DNA of 20,788 bases from Reticulitermes lucifugus (GCA_026260175.1 JAKCWW010007464.1:1-20788); one strand, 5' to 3'; positions 10,109-19,070 are shown, counted from the stretch's first letter. The notes: generated by a model from the letters alone, not told the origin. Made by a program: numbers and translations.

Positions 10109-10692
10109 NNNNNNNNNNNNNNNNNNNNNNNNNNNNNNNNNNNNNNNNNNNNNNNNNNNNNNNNNNNNNNNNNNNNNNNNNNNNNNNNNNNNNNNNNNNN
10201 NNNNNNNNNNNNNNNNNNNNNNNNNNNNNNNNNNNNNNNNNNNNNNNNNNNNNNNNNNNNNNNNNNNNNNNNNNNNNNNNNNNNNNNNNNNNNNNNNNNN
10301 NNNNNNNNNNNNNNNNNNNNNNNNNNNNNNNNNNNNNNNNNNNNNNNNNNNNNNNNNNNNNNNNNNNNNNNNNNNNNNNNNNNNNNNNNNNNNNNNNNNN
10401 NNNNNNNNNNNNNNNNNNNNNNNNNNNNNNNNNNNNNNNNNNNNNNNNNNNNNNNNNNNNNNNNNNNNNNNNNNNNNNNNNNNNNNNNNNNNNNNNNNNN
10501 NNNNNNNNNNNNNNNNNNNNNNNNNNNNNNNNNNNNNNNNNNNNNNNNNNNNNNNNNNNNNNNNNNNNNNNNNNNNNNNNNNNNNNNNNNNNNNNNNNNN
10601 NNNNNNNNNNNNNNNNNNNNNNNNNNNNNNNNNNNNNNNNNNNNNNNNNNNNNNNNNNNNNNNNNNNNNNNNNNNNNNNNNNNNNNNNNNNN
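10109..10692. other. Assembly gap (584 N)
   Basis: Run of undetermined bases inside the mariner element. Open frames that cross it are artefacts. The failure to assemble fits a high-copy repeat. Confidence 0.99.
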
Positions 10693-10948
10693 GCCTCTCA
10701 CCTTCACGGTTGTTGGCACACTAATTCACAAAGGGTACTGCTCGCCCCTTCTAGCTGCGGCAGGCCATACCACAACCGGTTTGCGCGTGGCATTCAAATT
10801 CCCCGAACTTTTGGGTAGCAGTAGTATGACTTTGCATGTCAGGGTGGACAGGGGCATGAAGAAAGTGTGGTGGCTGTATAACATGATAAGTGCTTGAGTA
10901 ACACTATATTGCTTTACTTCTGTTCTATGCTTTCTTCTTCTAATGCAG

Positions 10949-11011
10949 ACGTTCAGCAGTTAGGACGACTTCTGCTTCTAACATCCCTGTTCTAGTCAAG
11001 GGGCCTTATAG
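10949..11011 (+). CDS. shot: Spectraplakin 63-nt cassette exon with SNIP motif
   Basis: This exon lies between acceptor TTCTTCTTCTAATGCAG and donor GTAATG, phase 2 at both ends, 21 codons. It encodes RSAVRTTSASNIPVLVKGPY after the junction Arg. SNIP preceded by Ser-Ala and upstream Arg residues fits the SxIP pattern. It lies shortly after the mariner insertion and is the third in-frame mini-exon. The pyrimidine tract is strong. Confidence 0.72.
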
Positions 11012-11732
11012 GTAATGCCTTTTGTTCTTTTAACTACATTTTTACAGCAGTCTTATCTTTTTTAAGATTTAATTTCGGGCATTTGCCACCTTGTGACACT
11101 GAACTCTAAAACGCCTGTCACATCATATGATATTTATAACTTCAAAAATTTGACACCCTTTAATTACAAATGTTTGAGACTTTAATTACCTAGTTACTAG
11201 ATGATGTGATATGACAGAAACTGTAAGTTGCATTACGGGATGACATCTATGTAATTAACTGTCATCTTCCTCAGTTAATGTATCTTAGTAAATGGCACAC
11301 AAGGAAGAGCCTTTTCAAAATTCAGATACTGCAGTACCAAAGGCTGTTAAATGTTAACATATGGAACTGTGAGTTCACTGGAATATAGTAACTCAGAGCA
11401 TTGGTAAAAGTGTTTAAACATTGCTGTAAAGCACTGCAAGTTCAGTGGAAATGATAACACACCGCTGTTATCATAATAAGGTGGTAATATCCTGTTTATT
11501 ATTCATTAACCAAGTGGAAATTTTAACTGTAACCATTTCCTTTGCCCCAGATATTTATTGATTTCAAAAGAGTTAGTAGAATTATTGTATTTTATACAAA
11601 CTATAATACGTAATGTTACATGTTTTCATGTTTAAGGGATGTTTATTAAAGTTTTTCTCTATCTGAATATTGAGTGTCATGCACCGATCATAGGATGAGT
11701 CCTTACAAAAAAGCAAGTCTTTCCTCTTTTAG
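11012..11732. other. Last intron of spectraplakin
   Basis: AT-rich intron with no further exon apart from the alternative 5' extension of the last exon. The acceptor at 11731-11732 has the tract CTTTCCTCTTTTAG. Confidence 0.6.
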
Positions 11733-11886
11733 GAACCGTACACCGTCTGGCTCAAGCACGCCTATTCCAAGTGGTGCCAAAGTGACAAGGAGGACATCAG
11801 GTGCCTCTGACACAGCTACAGGAACATCACGCAAGAGTTCGAAAGCTGCTACACCTATTGAATCACGGGCACCATTCAGACTTTAG
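11733..11886 (+). CDS. shot: Spectraplakin terminal coding exon
   Basis: The exon follows the acceptor CTCTTTTAG and enters in phase 2, giving NRTPSGSSTPIPSGAKVTRR, then a Ser/Thr/Ala-rich stretch ending PIESRAPFRL and TAG (11884-11886). STPIPSG contains a TPIP variant of the SxIP EB1-binding motif, followed by basic residues. The composition (Ser, Thr, Arg, Lys, Gly, Pro) matches the other tail exons. A second acceptor (CATAG at 11691-11693) is also in frame and would add 13 codons (MSPYKKASLSSFR); its pyrimidine tract is poor, so the downstream acceptor is preferred. The stop codon is followed at once by a stem-loop and a long in-frame open extension. Confidence 0.85.
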
Positions 11887-11912
11887 GGATTGTGTGTATC
11901 GACACACAACCC
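11887..11912 (+). promoter_or_regulatory. Stem-loop directly after the spectraplakin stop codon
   Basis: GGATTGTGTGT (11887-11897) pairs with ACACACAACCC (11902-11912) around a four-base loop, with a single A-C mismatch. It starts with the base after TAG. Stem-loops just downstream of a stop codon can promote readthrough; a role here is inferred only. Confidence 0.45.
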
Positions 11913-13499
11913 ATGCATAACTGACATGAAAACAAATCTCAAATCAAAATACTTTTATTTCTGCAAGTTACAAGGTGTGGTTTATAGCAGCAAGAATTGC
12001 ACATTAAAAGACGTTCAGAGCAGAGATTCTCATGTTTTCATTTATTTAATGGCACATTCATCTCACACATTAAAATTCTGTAGTTGCTTTTTACACCTTG
12101 GAACTGAAGAGCTCAACAAATTTGTTATAATTTTTATGAGGGACCACTCTGTTACACTTATATCACTGGAAATGGCCGTGTGATTCTACTGTCCCGTGAA
12201 AAGAAGTTTTTGTTAATTGTTAGATGTTTTATTTTCTAAGATTATTTTTATACATCATCTGTCTTTGATTTAAAATATGAGGTGGGGTGTATTTTTTTTG
12301 TTACAACCATATTAACTGTGCTAATAACACACTGTAACTGCAAGATATGTACACTTTAATGGTAATGGAGCTGAAACCAATAACAGCATGCAGTTCCAAA
12401 ACAATAATAACAAGTATGTAACAATATATTCTGCTTCATCACACCTTTTATTTTGAACTTTATACAATTAGAGAAACTTCATACCTAATATATTAATTTA
12501 TAACTACATAATTTAACTATTGATTAAATTTCTGGAAATATAAAAGTTTGGTTAAATTAACAGCAAGATGAAATAATGCAGTTCAGGGGTTGTATTTTCC
12601 ATCTATATAAAATGAGTATGTGCCATCAGTCTCGTTGCTAAGTTAACCAAACCTAATTTATTTACAAGCTTTAGGAAATAAATCAAATGTGCTTTAATTA
12701 TACAGTTAATTATACCCTTTTCACAGTCATAATAGAGCTTATATATGTATGTATTATTTTTAACATTTTCAGCTTATTGCCACAATCACTGTCTGTTTAT
12801 TCATGTACTTGTGATAATTTTAATTTAGATATATATTAACACAATCATTGCAGATTATTTTTCACTTTATATGTTTTGCAGTCTTTTGTAAATTCAATGA
12901 ACTGAGGACAGAAAACAAATTGTGATTTGTCGATTGATCGAGTATATAATTGTGTGTGGTTATTGTACATATTTGTAGAGCAACGTCCATGTAACTGTGA
13001 GAGGAAGAGAGTGTGTTAGTCAAGTTTTGTGTATAATATTTTTGTTATAATTTGTGAATTACCATTCATGAAAAATCTAATATAGAAATATAAGAACAAC
13101 AGAAGTATATGTCAGATCCACACATTTATTCCTTAGTTTTGTAATGTCTTTTACAGTCATTGTGCAATTATGTGGAAATTTTGTTCAGAAGTAAAGGGCT
13201 GGCCAGTGATATTGTTATTAAATAGTGAAAGACCCAGCTTTCATATTTATAATTATATTAATTTGGCCAGTTAGTGTAAAAAATAAGACTGTAGCTTATT
13301 TTGTTCCCAATTCCAGTAATTGTTTAAGAAATATGGGTGAAAGAGTTGCATGAATTTTTTTTATGCACACACTTCATTTTGTACGAGTATTTGAATTTGT
13401 GGTGTGTATTCGATCGATCGTGCATTACTATACATGCAAAAGGAAAAAATTTATGTAATATTGTAGTTGATGTAGATATAAATGTTAACAAATTTGCTT

Positions 13500-13505
13500 A
13501 TTAAA
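13500..13505 (+). terminator. Candidate distal poly(A) signal ATTAAA
   Basis: ATTAAA is the commonest variant of AATAAA. A GT-rich element follows about 15-25 bases downstream, as expected for cleavage near 13520. Alternative upstream signals exist. Confidence 0.4.
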
Positions 13506-13525
13506 TTCTCACAATTGAATGTGTT

Positions 13526-15499
13526 ATTTCATTGCAAGTATCCTGTCAGAATACTACATCATCTTCCCATAGGTCTTGGTGATGGGGAAGATAATGTGAA
13601 AAGTAAATATAACATAATTGCTGGTGAGGTAAGGCAATGGGTCTGAAAGCTGATAGCACCCGTATGATGTCTGTGGCTCTCACGGTGATGTTGCTGAAGA
13701 TTCAAGTCTCCTGGCATTGTTAGGCCCTGTTGGCATGGTGTAGCAACCCCAGAAGACTTGAATCTTCACATAGCACCTATGCCTGCATGTTACTTTACTT
13801 ATTCATCCAGAGCTGGAGTAGACATTTTTGTTTTACTTAAGGTCCACAGCATACAATTTCAAAAGTGACTATGGCCAGAGAACCTTACAAGGTATTCTTA
13901 TGCTTAAAAGAATTGTTATTAAATGACTATTTTCACCAACTTAGCATCCTTATAAATATACTGCAAGACAAAATAGCATGGTTAATAATAAATAATCCTT
14001 ACATGAAATCCTGAACTCTGGTGTTCTGAAGGCGTGTAAGACTCTGATCCAACTGAACTTTAAATGGGGCTAACTCAGCTTTCTTCGGAGGTCTGAGGTT
14101 TTATTCTTGGCGAAGTTTTTTTGTGGTTTTCCGTGTTTCCTCCAAGAAAGTGGTACGAGTCTAATAAAAGGACACACTGCTGCCTTCTGAAGCATTAGCT
14201 ACATGGGATTCTACAAACTTCTCCTCAAATATTATGAACAAATCAAATAGGAAAATGGTGGATGCAGGTATGAATAAAGGCAAAAGGACTAACCTTACAT
14301 AGAACGAAATGGAAAAACTTCATGTAGTCCCTATGTTCCACATAGGAACAAAAGGAGAGAAGAAGAAGAAGATATGAATAACATAACTGTTCTTATATCT
14401 GCAGTTCCTGCAAGCTGTCCCATATGTATATATTAACTGTATTTAAAGTATAATGACCACAATAGCCAAGAAACCTATCAACACCAGAAATACAGTGCAG
14501 TTTGCAACTTGTAGAATAATTACCAAGTAGAGGAAAGCAGCATTTATTCCACCAGTCCTTAAATTGCATCACAACTGTTTTAAAGGAAACCTGTGATTAT
14601 TTCTGCTGTCTGGCTGTATTATAATAAACTATTGTCCCTCAGAAACAGTCACTCTGTTGTCAAGTTAGGGTTTGACAGGCAGTGAAAACAAAATATTTGG
14701 CATATGTCATGTAACTTTTTGGTCGTCTGTCTGGCGATTTTGTAATAATCAGGATGACAGTTCTCTATTTTTGTGGATATACTTTAAATACTTGTGCTTA
14801 CATGCAACATTTTTGATAAGTGTTCATTTTTTAAGCCATTATTTAAAGTTATATTCCATGTCTCTTTAGTCAGTACAAGTTCCCAAAAATGCTTGAGTGT
14901 TTCTTAAATCATGAAACAGATGTTTCATAATGACTGAAAGAATGTATGTTATGTGGCAGCCTAAGGACACGTGCCTTCCTCTTGTCTAGAATTGTCCCTT
15001 GTGCATGAAATGTGTAGTGTTGGCACAGTGCTCAGTTAATGTGGTGGGAGGATGAATAACCTTCAGCAGACAGAGTATGTTGTGGCAGGTATGGGGACTC
15101 CAGTAAAGGTAAAAATAGGTATTCCATGTCAAAGCTGGGGATAATGTTATCTGATAACATCAGCTACCACTATTACTGATGTGATAGTTGTAGGTGATCT
15201 GGGCTCTGCTTCGAGTTGTTTTTTTCTGTTGTGCTGTTTCAATAAGGACTAAAAAAAATAGTCTTACTACATAAGTATCTGACCAGTTGGTAATTCAGGT
15301 AACTGCTTGCATTCCCTACAGGTCATAAGGGTTCACAGTCTTCTGGATCATGGGCAGGCCGTAGAAAGTTGATGCCTCAGTGTCCAACATCAGGAGTTTC
15401 TGTATTTCATTTGATATGGACAATTATTGAACAAGTTCCTTGTTTGCTGTTTTACTTGCAGCTTTTGGTGTGAGGTAAAGGTAAGGTGAAATTTGTCCC
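13526..15499. other. Intergenic region
   Basis: Between the spectraplakin 3' end and the retroelement remnant. No gene was recognised. It contains an imperfect 74-nt hairpin (13695-13768), a small palindrome CCTATGTTCCACATAGG at about 14330, a short GAA run near 14363 and several AT-rich stretches. Confidence 0.5.
13695..13768. repeat. Imperfect long hairpin, pre-miRNA-like or MITE-like
   Basis: GAAGATTCAAGTCT at 13696-13709 is the exact inverse complement of 13754-13767. Pairing continues inward (CTGG, TTG, TA, CC, TG) with a few mismatches and G-U pairs, to a stem of roughly 30 pairs and a small loop. Pairing stops abruptly outside the base. Size and shape fit a pre-miRNA hairpin; a small foldback transposon would look similar. 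Confidence 0.6.
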
Positions 15500-16290
15500 T
15501 GTTCATTGTTTATTGTTCATTTATTTACAAGGTCACAAAAACCATCAGGATATAGGCATAGTCCAGAGTCTCAAAATAAAATATGAATACAAACAAAATA
15601 GAACTAAGCATTACAAAATTTAAGAATACCAACATTAAAACTTAAATAGTAATAAAAAATAATAATTACAAGTCACATTCAGATACCTGACATGAAATTG
15701 TCTTAAAAATACATTTACAATTTGAATGAGAAGTGTGAAGGTACTTTTGATTTTTCTTCATACTTATATAATCTTATATAATCATCACATTTATATGATG
15801 TCTGTTGATATATCAAAAATGAAATAGAATATACCTTAGCAATTCCCAATTGACACACAATACATATTGATTAATCAGATGTAATTATAATGATCTAAAA
15901 ATATTTACTAGTTAATAAATTTATTGATAAAATCCAGTTAATGAATTTCTTTATCCCTGTAATTCAAAAATTCACCCATATATCATAAAATGAATGTGAA
16001 TGAAGAAACTGTAGTAATACTTTCTTAAATTGATTTTTGTTCCCAGACAACTGTTTTATATTGCCTGGAAGACTATTATATACCTTAATTCCAAAATACT
16101 GCGGACCCTTCTGGAAAACTGTGCATGCCATGAAGTCAGATAGGGGAGTAGAGTTACAGCTCCACTCATTCTTAACATCAGAACAAGCTGGAGGTAAGTG
16201 GTCAACTTCAGGCCCTGGGCACTTTACCCCTGGTACCCACTGGACAGGAGGCTGGTTGAACCCCAGAAGTGGTCTGGACATTTTGGAGAA
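15500..16290 (-). mobile_element. Non-LTR retrotransposon 3' end remnant
   Basis: The minus strand carries the end of a retrotransposon protein (stop at 15966-15964) followed by an AT-rich 3' UTR-like stretch. The upstream end is unclear, and it merges near 16126 with another repeat. No target-site duplication was identified. The assignment to a non-LTR family rests on the C-terminal peptide only. Confidence 0.55.
15964..16281 (-). pseudogene. Composite open frame: repeat peptide fused to non-LTR RT C-terminus
   Basis: The 105-codon frame has two parts. Residues 53-105 include GPQYFGIKVYNSLPGNIKQL and end LHSHSFYDIWVNF. They match the C-terminal tail seen after the reverse transcriptase of jockey/CR1-like elements (G.K.YN.LP..IK.L....FK..L..FL....FY). 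Residues 1-52, with QPPVQWVPGVKCPGPEVDHL and CNSTPLSDFMA, match a phrase that recurs in conceptual translations of insect genomic repeats. No catalytic RT motif is present, so this is a fragment. The start Met is arbitrary. Confidence 0.5.
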
Positions 16291-17099
16291 AAAAAATTTC
16301 TTTCATCTGTTGAGAATTGATCACCAGATCATCCTTACTATACTGACCACACTATCACAGCTCCGCTTGAATCTGAGGTCTATTACAAAAGTGTTGGATC
16401 TTGTCTGAGGAATCAAATATGTCCATCGTATTCCCCTTATCCACCAGTAATATGCAGATGTGCTTGTTCTCCTGGAGTTTTTTGAAGGCTGCCTATTTTT
16501 CCTGGTTTTTGCGTATCACCAAACGTGCTGTTCCACTGTGAGACATACGTATCAGTACACTGAAGCATGGGAACAGTTTCAACACATGATGTCGCTGAGT
16601 TGCATTGTGTTTGCTTCAAGTATAGGATTTATCATAATATTCTTTGATCTCTACTGATAGGCTTTCATCTACTGTAGAAAGGTCACCTTGCATTCTTTTT
16701 ACAGTTTCCTACTTTGTTAGTCTAATATCAGACCCAACTATCTATTGTAATGTGTAACACTGGTTGTCAAATACTCCATATAGTGGCATTTTTGAAGAAG
16801 ATTACAGTCTTATGGAATATGTTGCTGTGTTAATTGGTAATTTGTCACTGATTCTTTAGAGGAGCTTGCTGCATCCATCTTCAGGGTAGTCCAAGCAGAA
16901 TAAGTTGCTTGGGAGAATTTCTTGAATTGTATAGACAAAGAGACCGTTTGACAAAAGTCATAGCCAGCCAATAAAACAGGAGGTATTAGGCTGTTGAGAT
17001 ATGTTTGCCACTTGTCCATCATAGTTTTAAAATACCCTTTCCCGTACTTCGGTTGGGATACTTTTTCATGCATGCTTCAGAAAGTTTAGAAATGTGTCT
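16291..17099. other. Intergenic region with unrecognised minus-strand open frames
   Basis: Minus-strand frames at 17222-17019 and 17073-16810 overlap in different frames and read like one frameshifted coding fragment, but no family was recognised. A minus frame at 16619-16437 is also unrecognised. The rest is featureless. Confidence 0.35.
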
Positions 17100-17627
17100 A
17101 CTTGGAATCACCTTAACTTTGCCGCTTGAGCTACAGTTATCTCCGCAGAAAGGATTACGCCTCGAATGATAGATGGCGAAACAGTATGCATGACCATACC
17201 TTAGCGTACAGCAGATGTACACGGCATAGTCGTAATCTGTGGTCGTAATCCATGGCGTGAGGTGTGGGTCAGTTTGTTATCTGTTAACCGTGGTGGGAGG
17301 TAGTTAGTGCCGATTGTATGGGTCGAACTTTCCTGCCTGACGCTGTATGTATTGAAGAAACATGACAAGCGGTTTAAATACTATACTTATTCTGCTGTTA
17401 ATGCTTATAAGCCGTATATCATCGGTATATAGATCAGTAAGTGAACGTTAATACTTATGAATGTTTACATGTCATTATAGCGTCGTAGGTCAAAAGACAA
17501 GTTTTTTTTTTTTTTTGTTACTTGCATGTCGCGTTTTGTAAATATGTATCTGGTATTTACAAATTTGCCGGAAGCCTGTAAGACATGTCATCATTCTATT
17601 GAAATATTTTATGTATTATGTGAGGTT
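17100..17627 (+). promoter_or_regulatory. Putative promoter and 5' UTR region of PIGK
   Basis: This stretch has more CpG dinucleotides (for example CGCCTCGAATG, GGCGAAACAG, GCGTCGTAGG) than the AT-rich surroundings and lies just upstream of PIGK exon 1. CpG-richer DNA often marks housekeeping promoters, and PIGK is such a gene. No TATA box or start site could be fixed. A 14-T run lies near 17503-17516. In-frame ATG codons at 17526 and 17544 precede the chosen start. Confidence 0.3.
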
Positions 17628-17685
17628 ATGTTGTGTTTGCTGCTCACGTGTATTACTGCATTTTGGTACATCACCAACTTGACAG
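17628..17685 (+). CDS. PIGK: PIGK exon 1: signal peptide (predicted)
   Basis: From ATG at 17628 the frame gives MLCLLLTCITAFWYITNLT plus one base, ending at donor CAG|GTTTAC. The peptide is a hydrophobic segment of the right length for the ER signal peptide that PIGK proteins carry before the conserved HTNNWAVLV block. Ending in phase 1, its G joins AA at 18935 to form Glu, giving [15 protein letters not shown] in frame. ATG 17526 is in the same frame and would add 34 residues, burying the signal, so 17628 is preferred. Signal peptides are poorly conserved and no transcript is available, so this exon is a prediction. Confidence 0.5.
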
Positions 17686-17911
17686 GTTTACAGCTTTGTA
17701 TCTTGGGCGACCATAAAAGTAATAATGTTGCAGAATTCTTGTAATGCACTTACAATTATGCCGGTGTATGATTTTCGCAGTATTAATTTCAGTCTTTTTT
17801 TTAACACCTTAAAGATGAACAACAGTTTAAAAGTACTTTTCTCTCCAGTGATCCCCGATATCCGAAAGATCGTTACTTTGAAGGTTCCTCGCCCGATTGT
17901 CCTAATAACCC

Positions 17912-18086
17912 TAGTATTAAGATGAAGATGTGTATGGATTATTGGTGGAATGATATTGACAGGAAAACCGAAGTACTCGGAGAAAAACCAGTCTGTCAAT
18001 TTGTGCACCACAAATCTCACATGGACTGGTCCGGTATCGAACCTGGGCCTCCGCCGTGAGTTGCTGGTGACAAACGGCCTGAGCCG
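17912..18086 (-). repeat. tRNA-derived SINE, copy 1
   Basis: On the minus strand a box A-like GGCTCAGGCCGTTTGTC (18085-18069) is followed 25 bases later by box B GGTTCGATACC (18043-18033), a near-consensus RNA polymerase III promoter. The body continues to about 17912, where the TAGTAT/AGATGAAGAT end is shared with copy 2. The plus strand translates as HKSHMDWSGIEPGPPP, a phrase common in insect repeat translations. Box A is more worn than in copy 2. Confidence 0.75.
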
Positions 18087-18189
18087 GTTTAAAGGATGAA
18101 AAAGAGAACCTTTTCAATACAGCACACTGCTATTTCTGAAGGAGCATTGCATTTTTTAAGGGTCCCAGAGTTTGTCCTTCTGGTAAGAA

Positions 18190-18374
18190 TAGTATGTAGA
18201 TGAAGATCAGTATGGAGCATTGGTGAAATGAGTCTGACAAGTGGAAACTGAGGTAGTCAGAGGAAGACCTGTTTCATTGCCGCTTCATTCACCACATCTC
18301 ACATGGACTGGCCAGGGATGGAACCCAGCCCTCTGCAGTGTGAGGCCGGTGACTAACCACCTGAGTCATGACAT
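18190..18374 (-). repeat. tRNA-derived SINE, copy 2
   Basis: On the minus strand box A GACTCAGGTGGTTAGTC (18367-18351) and box B GGTTCCATCCC (18325-18315) are again 25 bases apart. It shares AGATGAAGAT, TATGGA, ATTGGTG, TCTCACATGGACTGG and the tRNA-like head with copy 1, in the same orientation. The two copies are separated by about 100 bases. Alignment shows small indels and substitutions, so they are not a recent duplication. Confidence 0.78.
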
Positions 18375-18571
18375 GGCCTTTGAAGATTCAAATTAAGCCA
18401 GAATTTTACATGGAAAGATACCATCACAGTACGCACAGATATTGTTCTTCTACGTGTTGCAATCCAATTGGATCCTCACCAGGGTGGCATTTACAAGTCA
18501 ACAAGTGACATTGTCAAGATTTACAATAGATGGTACATGGTCATAACAGGATCCAATATGTGTATGTAATG

Positions 18572-18591
18572 TGTATGTATGTATGTATGTA
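18572..18591. repeat. (TATG)n microsatellite
   Basis: About five TATG/GTAT units, preceded by interrupted copies from 18558. Confidence 0.9.
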
Positions 18592-18934
18592 CCCCATGCA
18601 GGGTCACTGTTTTGTGTCTAAGGTCCAAATCACTCTACTACTGCCTGTTATGGTTGGTCAGTTTTTGTGACTGATAAAGATCTTTCGTGAAGTTTGAGGT
18701 TAGGTAGTTTTGATAAAGCTTCTTTTTAACCATTTCACATTGAAATATTATCAGGCTTTTTTGCAAGTAAGTAAATAATTTACTTAACTGGTAAGAAATG
18801 TGGAAGAAACTATGAAACCTTGTTTTTAAAATTACCATATTATGTGTTGACATTATTATCTTTCTTGTATTAAGCAGTGGTGATTTAAGTAACATTAAGG
18901 CATAATAAATGTTTTTTATGTTGACAGTTGCCAG

Positions 18935-19070
18935 AAAACTTTGCTCATTCAGGACATACTAACAATTGGGCTGTATTAGTAGATACATCGAGATTTTGGT
19001 TTAATTATCGCCATGTAGCCAACGTATTGTCAATATATAGGAGTGTGAAGCGACTTGGAATCCCTGACAG
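18935..19070 (+). CDS. PIGK: PIGK exon 2: start of the GPI transamidase catalytic domain
   Basis: The exon reads [20 protein letters not shown] followed by [20 protein letters not shown] and GIPD, ending at donor GTTAGT in phase 2. This is the highly conserved N-terminal block of PIGK (Gpi8), the catalytic subunit of the GPI transamidase complex. The complex, in the ER membrane with PIGT, PIGS, PIGU and GPAA1, cleaves the C-terminal signal of precursor proteins and attaches the GPI anchor. PIGK belongs to the caspase-like C13 cysteine peptidases; its catalytic His and Cys lie in later exons outside the window. Two acceptors are possible, GACAG (exon from 18928) and GCCAG (from 18935). Only 18935 keeps frame with the proposed exon 1. 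Confidence 0.93.

Larger units (their letters stand above)
9840..10824 (-). mobile_element. mariner-family transposon, gapped
   Basis: Terminal inverted repeats of 30 bp (9840-9869 and 10795-10824) agree at 28 positions, sharing TGCTACCCAAAAGTTCGGGG. A TA dinucleotide flanks each end (9838-9839 and 10825-10826), as expected for Tc1/mariner target-site duplication. The transposase 3' end is on the minus strand, opposite to the host gene. The element sits in the spectraplakin intron between exons 8953-9024 and 10949-11011. As shown it is 985 bp, of which 584 are N. A full transposase of about 345 residues plus the visible flanks would need roughly 250-300 bp more, so either the copy is internally deleted or the gap is underestimated. 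Confidence 0.93.
11887..13525 (+). other. Probable 3' UTR of spectraplakin
   Basis: AT-rich sequence after the stop codon with no splice-flanked exons. Candidate polyadenylation signals are AATAAA at 12677-12682, ATTAAA at 13217-13222 and ATTAAA at 13500-13505. The last is followed by a GT/T-rich stretch (TGTGTTATTTCATTG), so it is the best candidate for the distal end. The exact 3' end is inferred. Two matches to the Pumilio site TGTANATA lie at 12964-12971 and 13471-13478. Confidence 0.5.
17686..18934. other. PIGK intron 1
   Basis: Contains two minus-strand SINE copies and a TATG microsatellite. The remaining bases show no exon. Confidence 0.5.

Noticed and set aside
10046-10897. Long open frames across the N run
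   Set aside because: They are open only because N codons contain no stops.
16037-16408. 123-codon plus-strand frame
   Set aside because: It is the antisense shadow of the minus-strand retroelement fragment.
17688-18117. Minus- and plus-strand frames over the first SINE, including a peptide with SHMDWSGIEPGPP
   Set aside because: These are translations of a tRNA-derived repeat, not a host protein.
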